Positions 32,201 through 43,113 of a stretch of DNA of 64,000 nt are shown in pieces. The DNA comes from Cladorhizidae sp. MBARI D1340-BT2 (lineage: Eukaryota > Porifera > Demospongiae > Poecilosclerida > Cladorhizidae), in assembly GCA_028752905.1 (NCBI GenBank), contig JAQNBH010000014.1, positions 2,944,993-3,008,992 of the forward strand, given 5' to 3'. Under the pieces are notes generated by a model. It was not told the origin of the DNA and did no database searches. It saw only the letters and a list, made by a program, of their open reading frames with translations. The position numbers were made by a program, and so were the translations under genes. Positions within the stretch are counted from its first letter, which is position 1; every line of letters starts with the position of its first letter.

Positions 32201-35200
32201 TTGTTCTAGTCTCCCTATCAGCACTGTCAGATTTCTCTCCTAGTACTTCTCTGGCCATAGCCTTTGTCTGGGCCTAACACTGGCCATTACATAACTTTTG
32301 CTGCTCAGACCCTAATCCTAACTCAACCATTACCATAGCCCTAATCCTAGCCATCACTCTGATCCTAACTCAACAATTGCCATAGCCCTAATCCTAGCCA
32401 TCATTGCCATAGCCCTAATCCTAGTCATCACTCAGATCCTAACTCAACCATTGCCAAAGCCCTAATCCTAGTCATCACTCAGATCCTCATTACCAAAGCC
32501 CTAATCCTAGTCATCACTCAGATCCTAACTTAACCATTACCATAGCCCTAATCCTAGTCATCACTCAGATCCTAACTTAACCATTACCATAGCCCTAATC
32601 CTAGTCATCACTCAGATCCTAACTCAACCATTGCCAAAGCCCTAATCCTAGTCATCACTCAGATCCTAACCCAACCATTGCCAAAGCCCTAATCCTAGTC
32701 ATCACTCTGATCCTCACTCAACCATTGCCATAGCCCTAATCCTAGCCATCACTCTGATCCTAACTTAAAGACCTAATCCTAGCCATCGCTTTGATCCTAA
32801 CTTAGCCATTGCTCCGGCCCTGGTCCAACCATTACCCCAACGCTAGCGACTGCCCTTACCTTAGCTATTCCAACCCTAGCTATTGGTCTGACCCAACCCT
32901 AGTTATTGATCTGGCCCTAACCTTAGCCACTGCCCCGGCCCTAACCTTACACATTGCCTAAACCCTAGCCATTACTCTGGCCCTAACCCTAATCCTAGCT
33001 GAAGGCCTAATCCTCAGGAATTGCAGATGCCATCATGACAACGTAACAAACACTAAGCCGATTAACTTAATCCTTCAAACAAACTGGAATTCAAACTGGA
33101 ATTTCATATATGTACAAATATGTAGCTGTTGTTGACACTGCACTGTAACTCGGTACTACCTACCAGTGAAATAGGGTGGCTGCTGCTGAGGTGGGAGTGC
33201 CTGCTGGGACAGATATCCTGGCTGGGACGGATATCCTGGTTGTGGAGGATACTGGCTCTGTTGGCCGGGGTATGCCTGCTGCTGGCCCGGGTAGGTTGGA
33301 TGCACTACGAAGGCTGGCTGGCCAGACGCCTGCTGCTGGCCTGGGTAGAGTTGCTGCTGGCCAGGGTACGCCTGCTGTTGGCCTGGGTAGGCCTGCTGCT
33401 GGCCTGGGTAAGCCTGCTGCTGGCCTGGGTAAGCCGATTGCTGAGTTGGATAAGCAGACTTACCGCTACCGCTAGCTCCTGCAAAAAAACAAAAAAAATA
33501 TTAAAAAATCGAACACCAGTCAACACCGGACACAGAGACAATGGTATCCATGGGTCTACTTCACAAGCCCAAAGTTGTAGCAACAACAATACATCAAGGC
33601 CACTATAATATAAAAAGGACCACCAAGTTTCTAAATACCTTCGTCGCATTGGTCATGGTACTTGGTAGATTATTAGTAGCACACAAACTGCACTGTAAAA
33701 ACCTGTAATCGGCCAATCATATTGCTCCATTAAACGGTTCATATGTAAAACCATAGGTCACCAATCAGATTAGAGAATCTGACTTCTCTAGTGTGAAGAG
33801 TAGCTAACCAATCAGATTGCAGTGTCTAGATTCTGCCGAACCATGGAAATGTAGCCAAAATTACTAAAGTAGTTTTTCTCTTCTCTCTTTTAACCTTTTA
33901 ACCATGTGATAACCCCTCCCCCTTAATCATGTGATAACCCCTCCCTCTTAACCATGTGGTACCTCCTTCCCATTAACCATGTTATAACCCCTCCCCTTAA
34001 TAACCCCTCCCCTTAACTATGTGTCTCCCCTTAACCATGTGATAACCATGTGATAACCACTCCCCTTAACCATGTGATAACCTCTCCCCTTAACCATGTG
34101 ATAACCCCTCCCCTTAACCATGTGATAACCAATCCCCTTAACCATGTGATAACCACTCCCCTTAACCATGTGATAACCCCTCCCCTTAACCATGTGATAA
34201 CCAATCCCCTTAACCATATGCTAACCCTTCTCCCTAACTGTACAATCCCAATACCCCCAGCCGTGTGATACCTCTTCCGCTTAATTAACAATGTGATACC
34301 TCTTCCCCTTAATTAAAAATGTGATAATCCCTCTCCTTTGTGATAACACCTCCTCCCTTAATTGCCACTCCCCTTGAGGATTAACTCCTTCTCTCCCTAA
34401 GTATATATATGATACCCCTTTCCCCCTTAACTATGTAATATCCCTTTTACCCCCCTAACTATGTAATACCCCTTTCCCCCTAACTATGTGATACCCCTTT
34501 CAACCTTAACTATGTAATACCCCTTTCCCCCTAATTCCCCTAATTATGTGATACCCCTTTCCACCTTAACTATTTGATATCCCTTTACCACTTACTATGT
34601 GATACCCCATGTTGAGGAAGTGAGAAGTGAGTGTAGGGAGAGATGTTTTAACTTCGCATGTTTCTACAGATTTGGCAAGGTCTTGATATTTTTGAAAATA
34701 AGAGTTGCAGCAATACTAACTCAATACTAACTTAAGTATAATTAATAACCTGGCCCTTTCCTATTGCCGCACATAAAAACTCAGGCTTATGAGACCAGCC
34801 CAAGTCACTTCCTGAAGTTTTTCTTTCCTTAACAATCCTTGCACAATCCTAGCATGCTGCTTCTCGCACTAGAACATACCAGTCCAAACCCTATAATACC
34901 CAACAGACCTAGAATATCTCTACCAATAGCTCTAGAATACCTTTAAGCCTTAGCACTGATTTCTGGGATCCACACTAGAGAAGTCGAATCAGTCAACCTC
35001 ACTAGAGACATCTGTCAGAGTCAGTCAACCTCACTAGAAACATCTGGGATAGATCCCAGGGATGTCATAGTACAGGCTATGCAGTGCAGGAAACAATGCT
35101 GGCCCATTGTTTGGCTGCCATTGCTCACAAGCTGCACTGCATATGCTATTTATACATGTGCTATTTGTAAAGCCAACCTTTTTCCAGGCCCTAGCCCCCT

Positions 35201-37806
35201 GTCCCTAGCCCCCTGGACTTTTGTATCTACACCCTTCACTATTCACCATGCTGGGAAAGGCTCTGGTTAACCGACGTAGAGCATTTTGTAGTGAATACAC
35301 TGGTCAGCAAAGGGTTGGGTGGGTTCATAGTTAGTTCCATTGCCATTCTGGGAAAGGCTCAAGTCAACTGACCTAGAGAGTGTTTCATAGTGAATAGACC
35401 TGCTAAGTATTAATGTTAACTCAATTGTGGGATCTTATATTGGTGATCCTCAGACTATCGTGATGCCATTATCAAAATCGAGGGGGAAATATAACAACTG
35501 GGTGGCATATTACCACATGGGGTCAACGAGTTCCATGAACCAACATGCCCTTGACACCTATCGATAAGCTGATTCATCTGTCAGTTGGCAGACCCTGCCC
35601 AGCATAGGGATAGGCAAAAGGTCTGGATATGTGAGACTAGACCCCTTGCCTCCAAGCCCGAGTTGGACTCAGCTGAAACTTAAGTCTTGTATGTTGTTTT
35701 GTTGTTGTTGTTGTTGTTTTATTGAAAAAGATCCTCCTCAATAGCCAAGAGGCTAATGTGAAGAGTAAAAAAAATTTAAAAAAATACGTGGAGGAATATA
35801 TTAAGTTGATTATAGTTAAGTAGTTAAAAGTCTTAAATTGTCCAAGTGAATTAGTTTCATTGGGGAGAGAGTGCCAGAACCTAGTAGTAGTAGGGGAAAT
35901 GAAATGTAAGCAGACTGAGTTCTGTATGGGATTAGCAGACGATTACTGGGGTGGAAGGATCGGAGTTTGTAGCAGGCTAGAAGGAAAATGTTTGTTATTG
36001 CTGAAGAAAAAGAAAAAGATACGTTTGCAATTACGGCAGCGAGAGGATATAGATGGAAGATGAAGCTTAGTGAGAAGAGAAGTGTAGTCCGAGGACCATT
36101 GTTTACTACATAATTTACATGCACAGTATTGTATTCTCTCAGGATGAGGAGATAGAATGCTTGAGGGTCCCAGAGAAAAAAACAGTACTCCAGATGGGAA
36201 CGGATAAGAGAAGTGGAGAGGCGAAGAAGAGTAGAGGTTGAATAGCAGTAGAAATGACGGTAGAGAAGGCCAAGTAATTTACGGGTCTTGGAAGAGATGT
36301 AAAAAATGTGTTTGTTCCAGGATAGAGATGAAGAAAAGAGGATTCCCAGGTACTTGAACTCGGTCACTAACTGAATTGGAGAACTAGAGAAACACAGAGG
36401 TGGCAGAGATTTAGATTAATGTATTTTGACTTCATTAGATTAAGTGTGAGAGATTGGGAAGCAAGCCAGGCAGAGATACAGTTTAGGTCTTTCTGATAGA
36501 GAGAAAAATCTGAATGAGAATTGATGGGGCGAAAAAGAAGGATCATCGGCGTAGACGGTAAGCTTAGATGAGACAGACAAAGGCACATCACACACTCCAT
36601 TGGTATAAATTATAAAGAGGAGAGGATCTATTATAGATCCCTGAGGGGCACCAGAAGATACAGGGACAGGTGTGGAGGTGGTGCCTGTGACGATCACTTG
36701 TTGCAAACAGGAGGAGGGAAAGAAGATCAATTATCGGTTTGTGAGGAACAGAATCAAAGGCCTTTTTGAGATCTAGAAAACAAGTACCAACCAGTTTGAA
36801 GAAGAGAGTGAAAGGACTGATTGGCCAAGAGAAGGGCTGAAGAAGTGGACCGATGGGGAAGAAAACCAAATTGAGAAGAAAAGATATATTGTGTTCAATA
36901 TATATAGAATTTATAAAGGAGGGAGTGAACATGCTTTTCTATTAACTACAGAGACTAAGGAAATGGGTCAGCAGTTAGAGGGATTGTCAAGATTAGATGA
37001 ACATTTAGGGATGGTTTAAAATTCTCAAGATATCTTTTGTCTACCAACTCTTCCAGCTCATCTTCATCGCTATTTGCACCTGCTTCAATGATCACTTTAT
37101 TGTTAAAAAGCTCACAAGTTAGCTGCCTGGAATAATCAAGGAATTTTTCCAATCAACTGGAAGACGTCCTTGAGACAAGGATAAGTTAAAGATATAGAGA
37201 TATATGTAAGGGGAGCAACTATGGATAGGCATGTAGATTTAAGCATTCTAGAGGAGATCAAATCAGGGCCAGAGGCTGAGGTAAACGAGAAATCAGGCCA
37301 AAACACCAGATTCAGTATAGAGAGGGTCAGGACAGGATGGTTGAGAAGTCTGGAAAGGAAGAGGATAGGACACAATTGTAGGATAGCATGAATTGAAGCA
37401 TTCAGAGTAAGTATTTCAGCCTTCTCACGGCTAGAAGAGAACGTGTTACCGTTGGATACCGAGTAGGTACAGAGATATCAGGGACAAGGAAAATGTGGGG
37501 ACCATTGCTGGTTTTCTGTTGTTGGTCTCGAGAACTCACTTTTAGATTATGTAAATTGTTAGTGACATTTTTCTGCCTATGGACCCTGAACTTGTGGTTT
37601 CTGGGGGGCAACCTTTACATGGCTAGCACGAGCACTAAAAATCATATCGTGGCGGTACTTTACAATTTTACCTAACTGGACCCTCGATAAGCCTTGGCCA
37701 CAGCTAAACAACTTAGCTGTCGTTGTTAGTATAACTCACCACTTCCACTCTCTGTTAAAGGGTGTAACTCATCGCCTTTACTCTTTTTCTTCCCGAATAA
37801 TGGCAT
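23140..37806 (-). CDS. DAZAP2: DAZAP2-like protein, four exons
   Basis: Join 37740-37806, 33164-33478, 29685-29830 and 23140-23265 on the minus strand; each boundary has GT..AG and the phases match (1, 1, 0). The product is 217 residues. Residues 1-23 are a basic start (MPLFGKKKSKGDE). Residues 24-128 are a Tyr/Pro/Gln-rich region with repeated AYPGQQQ. Residues 128-176 carry a PPPPYTS (PPxY) motif and VGVYDQGARFDD. Residues 177-217 hold PPPPGYAPNAAQ, QGQNVVMTR and the end GSDGGSTIF. The YDxGARF, PPPPGxxPNAAQ and SDGGxTI(W/F) series is the signature of the DAZAP2/PRTB family, a small conserved adaptor whose PPxY motifs bind WW-domain ubiquitin ligases. The AYPGQQQ repeats are an expansion beyond the vertebrate form. 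The introns (4.3, 3.3 and 6.4 kb) hold most repeats of this region. Confidence 0.85.
23266..29684 (-). other. DAZAP2-like intron 3, 6.4 kb
   Basis: No domain-bearing frame was found. Features seen: tagctagctata-rich sequence at 25390-25520, a short ggttgtgatgg repeat at 25780-25850 with a G-run at about 25860-25880, repeated cctcgcctcccattatcca at 26590-26700, AGCTTAG-rich tracts at 27185-27450 and 28840-29060, and a C-run plus CA-rich tract at 29458-29600. Confidence 0.5.
29685..29830 (-). CDS. DAZAP2: DAZAP2-like exon 3 (PPxY motif)
   Basis: The acceptor ends catgcag and the donor is GTAAGT. It encodes PPPPYTS, a Pro/Ala-rich stretch and the conserved VYDQGARF. Confidence 0.85.
30195..30848. 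mobile_element. TA-flanked DNA transposon remnant (pogo/Tigger-like, inferred)
   Basis: The left end ccatatttcctcgacag and the right end (minus strand) ccgtattttctcgaatag form an imperfect terminal inverted repeat. TA flanks both sides, the target duplication of the Tc1/mariner/pogo group. An open frame at about 30345-30554 ends in the acidic tail DEAAIEDD, which resembles pogo-type transposase C-termini, but no catalytic domain is present. Confidence 0.55.
31393..31676. repeat. 39-bp tandem repeat, 7 copies
   Basis: Unit tagatggttctccacatcc plus actcatgctaccatgttaat, with small length changes; lies in DAZAP2-like intron 2. Confidence 0.85.
32290..33000. repeat. ~47-bp minisatellite rich in CCCTAATCCTAG
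   Basis: Units of the kind atagccctaatcctagtcat, cactcagatcctaac, ttaaccattacc recur about 13 times and decay toward the right end. The CCCTAA word inside each unit resembles the telomere repeat, but the unit is not a telomere array. Confidence 0.85.
33164..33478 (-). CDS. DAZAP2: DAZAP2-like exon 2 (YPGQQQ repeats)
   Basis: The acceptor is a T-rich tract ending gcag; the donor is GTAGGT. It encodes six copies of a YPGQQQ-type hexamer and then Pro/Tyr/Gln-rich sequence. A plus-strand frame across the same bases is a shadow. Confidence 0.85.
33890..34620. repeat. ~24-bp minisatellite (CCCCTTAACCATGTGATAAC)
   Basis: Regular at 34040-34220 and diverged on both sides; lies in DAZAP2-like intron 1. 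Because 24 is a multiple of three, repetitive frames open on both strands; these are not genes. Confidence 0.9.
34621..35815. other. Intronic stretch without a recognisable gene
   Basis: One short local duplication is visible (tgggaaaggctc at about 35252 and 35347). No domain-bearing frame. Confidence 0.35.
35816..37400 (-). pseudogene. Decayed LINE reverse transcriptase (CR1/jockey-like) in DAZAP2-like intron 1
   Basis: Minus-strand pieces in order: SASGPDLISSRMLK (about 37300); a shifted frame GRLPVDWKNSLIIP (about 37150); PISLVSVVN (about 36970); FLDLKKAFDSVPH (about 36770); SSGAPQGSIIDPLLFIIYTN (about 36640); the active-site word VYADD (about 36555); then FKYLGILFSSSLSWNKHI and LIRSHLEYCFFLWDP (36367-36170). 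This is the standard motif order of a CR1/jockey-type LINE. Many frame changes show it is dead. It lies in the sense orientation of the host gene. Confidence 0.75.
37740..37806 (-). CDS. DAZAP2: DAZAP2-like exon 1 (start codon)
   Basis: ATG at 37806-37804, then 22 codons plus one base, ending at the donor GTGAGT. It encodes a lysine-rich N-terminus. Confidence 0.8.
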
Positions 37807-37940
37807 CGCACTTTCCGAAGCGTACCAGAATATGCCTACAATGTATATAACTAGTTACACTCTCGTTGAGTCCCAGGTGGATTCATCGCAGCAGTGTGTA
37901 TTACGTCATCAGCGTGTAGGTTCATCCGGTCACGAGTGGG
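37807..37940 (-). promoter_or_regulatory. Probable promoter/5' UTR of the DAZAP2-like gene
   Basis: Read on the minus strand, the 130 bp before the ATG contain a TGACGTAA word (CRE/ATF-like, about 37900) and a TATATAC word (about 37845). Position and motifs are suggestive only. Confidence 0.35.
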
Positions 37941-38159
37941 GGAGGGGGGGGGAGGGTTGAGAAACAAACCCACTTGACAGAATTGAGAAAGCGGTCCTAA
38001 TCCCAAAACTAGGTTTGCACTAGGATTGAAAATAGGTACTGAGGTTATGAATCATGACATTTAATTTTCCTGGGGCATATAATAGTGTCTATCCTGCAAA
38101 CTTTCAAGCAAACCTTCAAGGTCCAGAAGTGCTTTCTTCTATCCAGGCATGCAGTTTGA

Positions 38160-40640
38160 AAAATTGTCACTAAAAGGGAATCTATGCCAAGGCTTTCAAT
38201 AAAACAGTTCCTTCCTTCTCTGCATCTACTTTCATACCCAATACATTACACACTCGGCTCTCCTCCACAACTTTTCCCAGCAGCAAGGCAACCTTCCATA
38301 CTTACCCACTCTTCCAACCACTCTCCCGCATCTCATCCACGCAACAGCTGATCCCTCTCATATTCCTCACAAATCACCAAGAAATGCACCTCCTTCTTCC
38401 CCTGCTCCACTATTACACATACATCTCTCGTCGGTAATTATCCACATCATTCAAGTTCTTATCCCTAACAAACCGGCTGACATAATCGTTAGTATAAATT
38501 GCAATATCACAACTTCCTGACTCTGCATGAACCTCACACACCTCTCCAGCCCTAAACCATTCTTTGCCAATTTGTAGGGCTAGGGCTAGGGCTAGGGCTA
38601 GGGCTAGGGCTAGGGTACCAACTTCAGAGTAACCTTTTTAACTAGATACTTCCTCTTCCCTGTCCTCATCTCGCACCTTCATATTTTCCTTCCATTTATG
38701 AAATGACCCAACCTATTGTCTATCTCCAGATCTCATACTTTCCCACCATCTGGTTCCTCCATCCTCTCTTGGTTTATTTACGCTACTTTCAGCAATCTTC
38801 CAACCCCTCCAACCTTTTCCTTGACAGAACCTTCATCCCTTCCCTCCTCTCATCTCTTACCGGCACTCCTGCTACTGTATTGTTTTCAATCTCCTACCCA
38901 TTATCATCTATGCCGCCAACTCCAACTTCTTGCATGCATTACATCCTCCTGTCCACCACACTTCTGCTGCATACTCCATTCTAGGTCTAATTAGAAGCTC
39001 CCACGCCATCCTTCTCTGTCTACTTCCACCTTCCCATTCGCTCTGCTCATCCATGCCAAACCTGCCAACCCACTCTTCTGCCGTCTTTGCCATCTTCTCT
39101 AACTGCTACCCCTCAGCTTCCTATCAAACCTCCAACTCAGTCATGCTTACCTTTTTCTTGCTATCATGACTTGCTCTTCCTCTATTAAACTTCATCTTCT
39201 GCCTGAACACACAGCATAGCTTGCAGCTCCACCACCGAGTCCACCAAAGGAACAACATCCTTCCACCTTCACCCACAACTCAGCTCTTTCCAGTTCCTCT
39301 GCCATTCCCATAAAATAGATATTAAATAGAACTGGAGACAAAGGACATCCCTGCTAAAGCCCATTCATTTTCCACAGCAATCACCTTGATCTCCCTCCAT
39401 TCAATGTACTACTGTCATCTCTACCCCACTATACAGTCCTTCACATACTTTCACAAACTTCTCAATTTGTGCGACAGTTCTCCCTCCACACAATCATATG
39501 CATTGCTTATGTCCAGGAAGGCCAGCTAGTAATTCTTCTTTTCCTTATTCTTCGTTTAACAAACACCTCTCAACACCAACTACTGGTCTGAACATCTCCT
39601 TCAACTTCTAAACCCTCCCTGTGCTTCCATCAAAATCCTATCCTCTGCAAACCTCCTAATCTCCTTGACTTTCGCTATGCTATAATCTAATGAAATCCCC
39701 ATGTAATTACCTATTTGGTCCTCATCACCTTCATTGTGGAGGGTTCTAGTAAACTCCTTTTCCAATCCCCTGGACAACACTCACTCCTCATCACAACATT
39801 CATAACCTACACCATTAGCTTCACCGACCTTCTACCACCAACCTTCCACCTCCATACATCAGGTATATTCAACATTTGACAGAAACTGGTGCATTTCCTC
39901 TTGTCAAACATTCATTACCTCTACTACTTCTTCCCGACTCACTTCCTCACACATATCCACTCCCATCCACATTCCTATCTCTGCTTCTGATACTGTGGTG
40001 TCCTCAATTTTTCTCCCCAGCTCTTCCCAGTGCCTTGTCATCACCTCCGACATCTTATCTTTCCTCCTCCACCGTCCTTCCCTTGTCATTTTTATTTTTA
40101 ATCCCTCTCTTCTTCCTCTCAAATTAAAGAACTTAGATCTAGTTCTACCCAACTCTCTAATTTTCCTTAGAGTTCTCTTCCTCGATTCCTTCTTCTCTTA
40201 CTTTCTTGCTTCTCTATAGTCATCCGTGGTGTCTGTGAGTGTAGCCTACATCTCCCCTCTCTTCCTTGCTCCCCCTAGCCTCCTACATTTCTTCTCCCTA
40301 ACACCAATTAACCTTTCCACATTCTCCGACCTCCATCTCTTTGACCTCTCCATAACCTTCTTCCTTGCTATTTCTTTCTCCGCTGCAGCCAATTACTTTC
40401 TCCTTTCATCTAGTCCCTCTTGACCTAGTTTCCTCCCGACGCTTGCTCAAACTTTCTCACCTCTTCTTCCTATTTCTTCCACGACCTCCTACTATTCCTC
40501 CCAGTCTAGCCTACTGACAACTCTCCATTTATATCGCTCTCTTCTCACTTCTCCTCCACATAATTTCACCACAGATATAAGGTTCTCCAGAATCCTACAA
40601 CTCACTCTCTGAACACCTAACACCACGCTTGCTGTAGTAT
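38160..40640 (-). pseudogene. Strongly decayed LINE on the minus strand
   Basis: Readable islands from high to low coordinate: an RT-linker segment KMSEVMTRHWEELGR and EVSREEVVEVMN (about 40060-39910); KVSMTELEV (about 39140); LLIRPRMEYAAEVWWTGG (about 38990), typical of the thumb region where LINEs have EYG-A-E-V-W; and a tail CDIAIYTNDYVSRFV (about 38500). The catalytic segment is unreadable. The clade cannot be named safely. Confidence 0.5.
38575..38615. repeat. (TAGGGC)n hexamer array, ~7 copies
   Basis: Perfect tagggc hexamers, a telomere-like variant (TTAGGG with one change), at an interior site inside the decayed LINE. Confidence 0.95.
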
Positions 40641-40933
40641 TGGGGAAATGTTTAGGCTACTTCAGAATTCTCTTTGTCAGTTCACACTGGAATCCTTCCA
40701 ATCTCTCCACGAGATTGTGCAAATAACCAATTTTCACAACTATACTACAACACACTAATACACATGTCTTGAGGAGAGGACTGAGATCGCCATGAAAATA
40801 CCAATGCACCCAAAGTAGGTTATCTTGCTTGCTTTCTTAATATTTTCTTCGGCACACCTGATTACCAACAAATCATCACCCTTCCACCAAAACTCTAGAC
40901 ATTCTCAACAAACTCTCAGTTTACATAATGAAA

Positions 40934-41078
40934 TTACCATGACCTTCTCAATAATCAACTTGAAATTTCTCTGTCGACATTTAAACTAGATGCTTTAGCC
41001 TTCATCATATTTCGGATGAAGGCTAGAGTATCTAGCTGAAATATTGAGAGAGTAAATTTCAAGTTGATTATTGAGAAC
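40934..41078. mobile_element. Fold-back MITE, complete copy
   Basis: The left half (ccttctcaataatcaacttg, then ctagatgctttagccttcat) and the right half (gatgaaggctagagtatcta, then tttcaagttgattattgaga) are reverse complements of each other over about 140 bp. No coding capacity. Confidence 0.8.
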
Positions 41079-41179
41079 ACAACCCTTGATATTTCCCATC
41101 ATCACCTAGAGGTATGATTGTCTCATCTGCTTCACATCTCGGAGCATACCAGTGACAGAACAGAGCCCAGTATCACTTC

Positions 41180-41640
41180 CTCTCAACAGTAAACTTTTCT
41201 GACCACATCCCATCCACTCTTACACAACTAGATCCACCAATTCTTCAGCAGGTTCCACATCTTGCCTTTTATAGCTACTTCAAGAAGTTTAGGAAACTCT
41301 ACACAGGTCGAATGCCTTCTGCATATCATATAAGCAGATTCACACCCTCCTCCACTCATAGAGATACCTTGCTATGAATTCCTAGGTAGCAAAGAAGCAT
41401 CAGCACACTATACCTATTTCCTGCAGGCAGTATGGGGTATGTAGGACATCAAGGAATACTGACACATGTCTGTCCAGGCAGAGGAACTCCAACACCTTAG
41501 CAATCACAGATGTCTATGATACACTACAGTAGCTGTCCACATGCATGGGGTCTACCCTTCTCATCATAAATTGGTCCTCCCTCCAGAGGACAACCACCCT
41601 GCTATTCCCTAAATATGCTATCACTAAACACATAATTAAA
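41180..41640 (-). pseudogene. Reverse-transcriptase fragment
   Basis: Minus-strand islands read VIAKVLEFLC, then CLYDMQKAFDL (the D-x-x-K-A-F-D motif A of LINE reverse transcriptases, about 41310), then CSVTGMLRDV. The order fits fingers and palm of a non-LTR reverse transcriptase; the remainder is missing. Confidence 0.45.
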
Positions 41641-43113
41641 AAAGAGAAATATTCTATCTCTACCCCATTCCATCGTTTTTTTTTGCGTTTTGTTTTTTTG
41701 AAAGGTTGGCAATAAGAACCAAAATAGTTCTTTGAAAGAGAAGTCTACAGTGTATAAGAATTTTACTCTAGCACTTTACAGTACACATGAAATCAGAATT
41801 ACAGATGAGGTGACAGTGATATGGGGATGTAGCTTTGTTCTAATGGTCTACTAGAAATTAACTAGTAGCCAATATAATGGCTTGGAATTACAAGGGGAGG
41901 GAACATTAGAACAATTTATACATGGACATTGAAAGTATAAAGTGCATGAGTTAGTGGAATCAATGATAAAAATATGAGATATTTAATTCTAGACAATGAC
42001 ATATTCAGATCGATACATGGCAGTGAGTTCCACAGGTGAGGGAGACGGAAATGTTGACTTTTGATTGCGGTGGATTGAGTGTGGAGTAACTTTACGTGTC
42101 CTCCTGATCTTGTGCATGATGATGATAGAGTTATATAATTGAGGATGTTAAAGTGACCTGTAAGCTCTTTTAAAGATTTAACTAGAAAAAATATGTCATT
42201 CAGTTCAAGAGTCATCATTAAGGGAAGAATGTTTAAACTCAATAGGCGAGACTTGTAGTCAGATTTGTAGTTATTAAATACGAATTTAGTAGCTCTTCTT
42301 TGTATTTGGTCTAGAGGAATAAAATGTTTCTTCAGGTGAAGACGCCAGACAGGAGAAAAATAGGTGAGCTGGGATTTACCAAGAGATATGAAAAGTATCT
42401 TTTTGGCACTAATCGAGTCACAATGATTGAAAGTGCAATGTAGAAGGTTCAAGGTCCGATTGGCTTTTGAGAGGATGTTTGATACTTGAAGGTTCCATGT
42501 TAAGTCTCTTGAAATTTAACACTGTTTTTGCAAATGTCTTTGCAAATGTCATCCAAAAAGTATTTCAAGTCAACAGCAGGCACTTTTGAGAAAATCCTTA
42601 GAAGTCCAAAAAAAGATGTCAATCAGTCGGCCATTTTGTGAATGAGGATAAATCATTCTGAAGAAGAAATTCATCAGAAACGGATGTAATACCTTTAAAA
42701 CACTTGGTATTATTTGCACATAAGCATACAGAAGATGAAGAAGTGGTAGTTGGAATGTCGTTTATGTAGATAAAAAATATAGGCGGAACACTGGAACTGA
42801 CTGAAAGTTGGTTATTAATACCATTTGACAGTGAGAGTCTAGGTATCATCCGAACCAATGACACAGTTCTCCTGTTATACCAGAACACCACAATTTGAAA
42901 AGAAACTTTTGACGAGGAACACTATCAAAAGTCCAAGTACACTATGTCTTATTAAGTGCAATGTCTGCACTGTTGACTAAATGAAGCAACTGTTGAGTTG
43001 TTAAATGACCCTTTAGAAATCCAAACTGAGTTGGAGAGATAGATTGAGAGATGAATCCCATAACCTTTGTGTATATTATCCATTCAACAGAGTAGGGAGA
43101 TAATCATTAATTA

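Noticed and set aside
33129..33649. Leu/Val- and Gly/Ala-rich plus-strand frames
   Set aside because: They are shadows of the DAZAP2-like exon 2, which is supported by splice sites and protein similarity on the minus strand.
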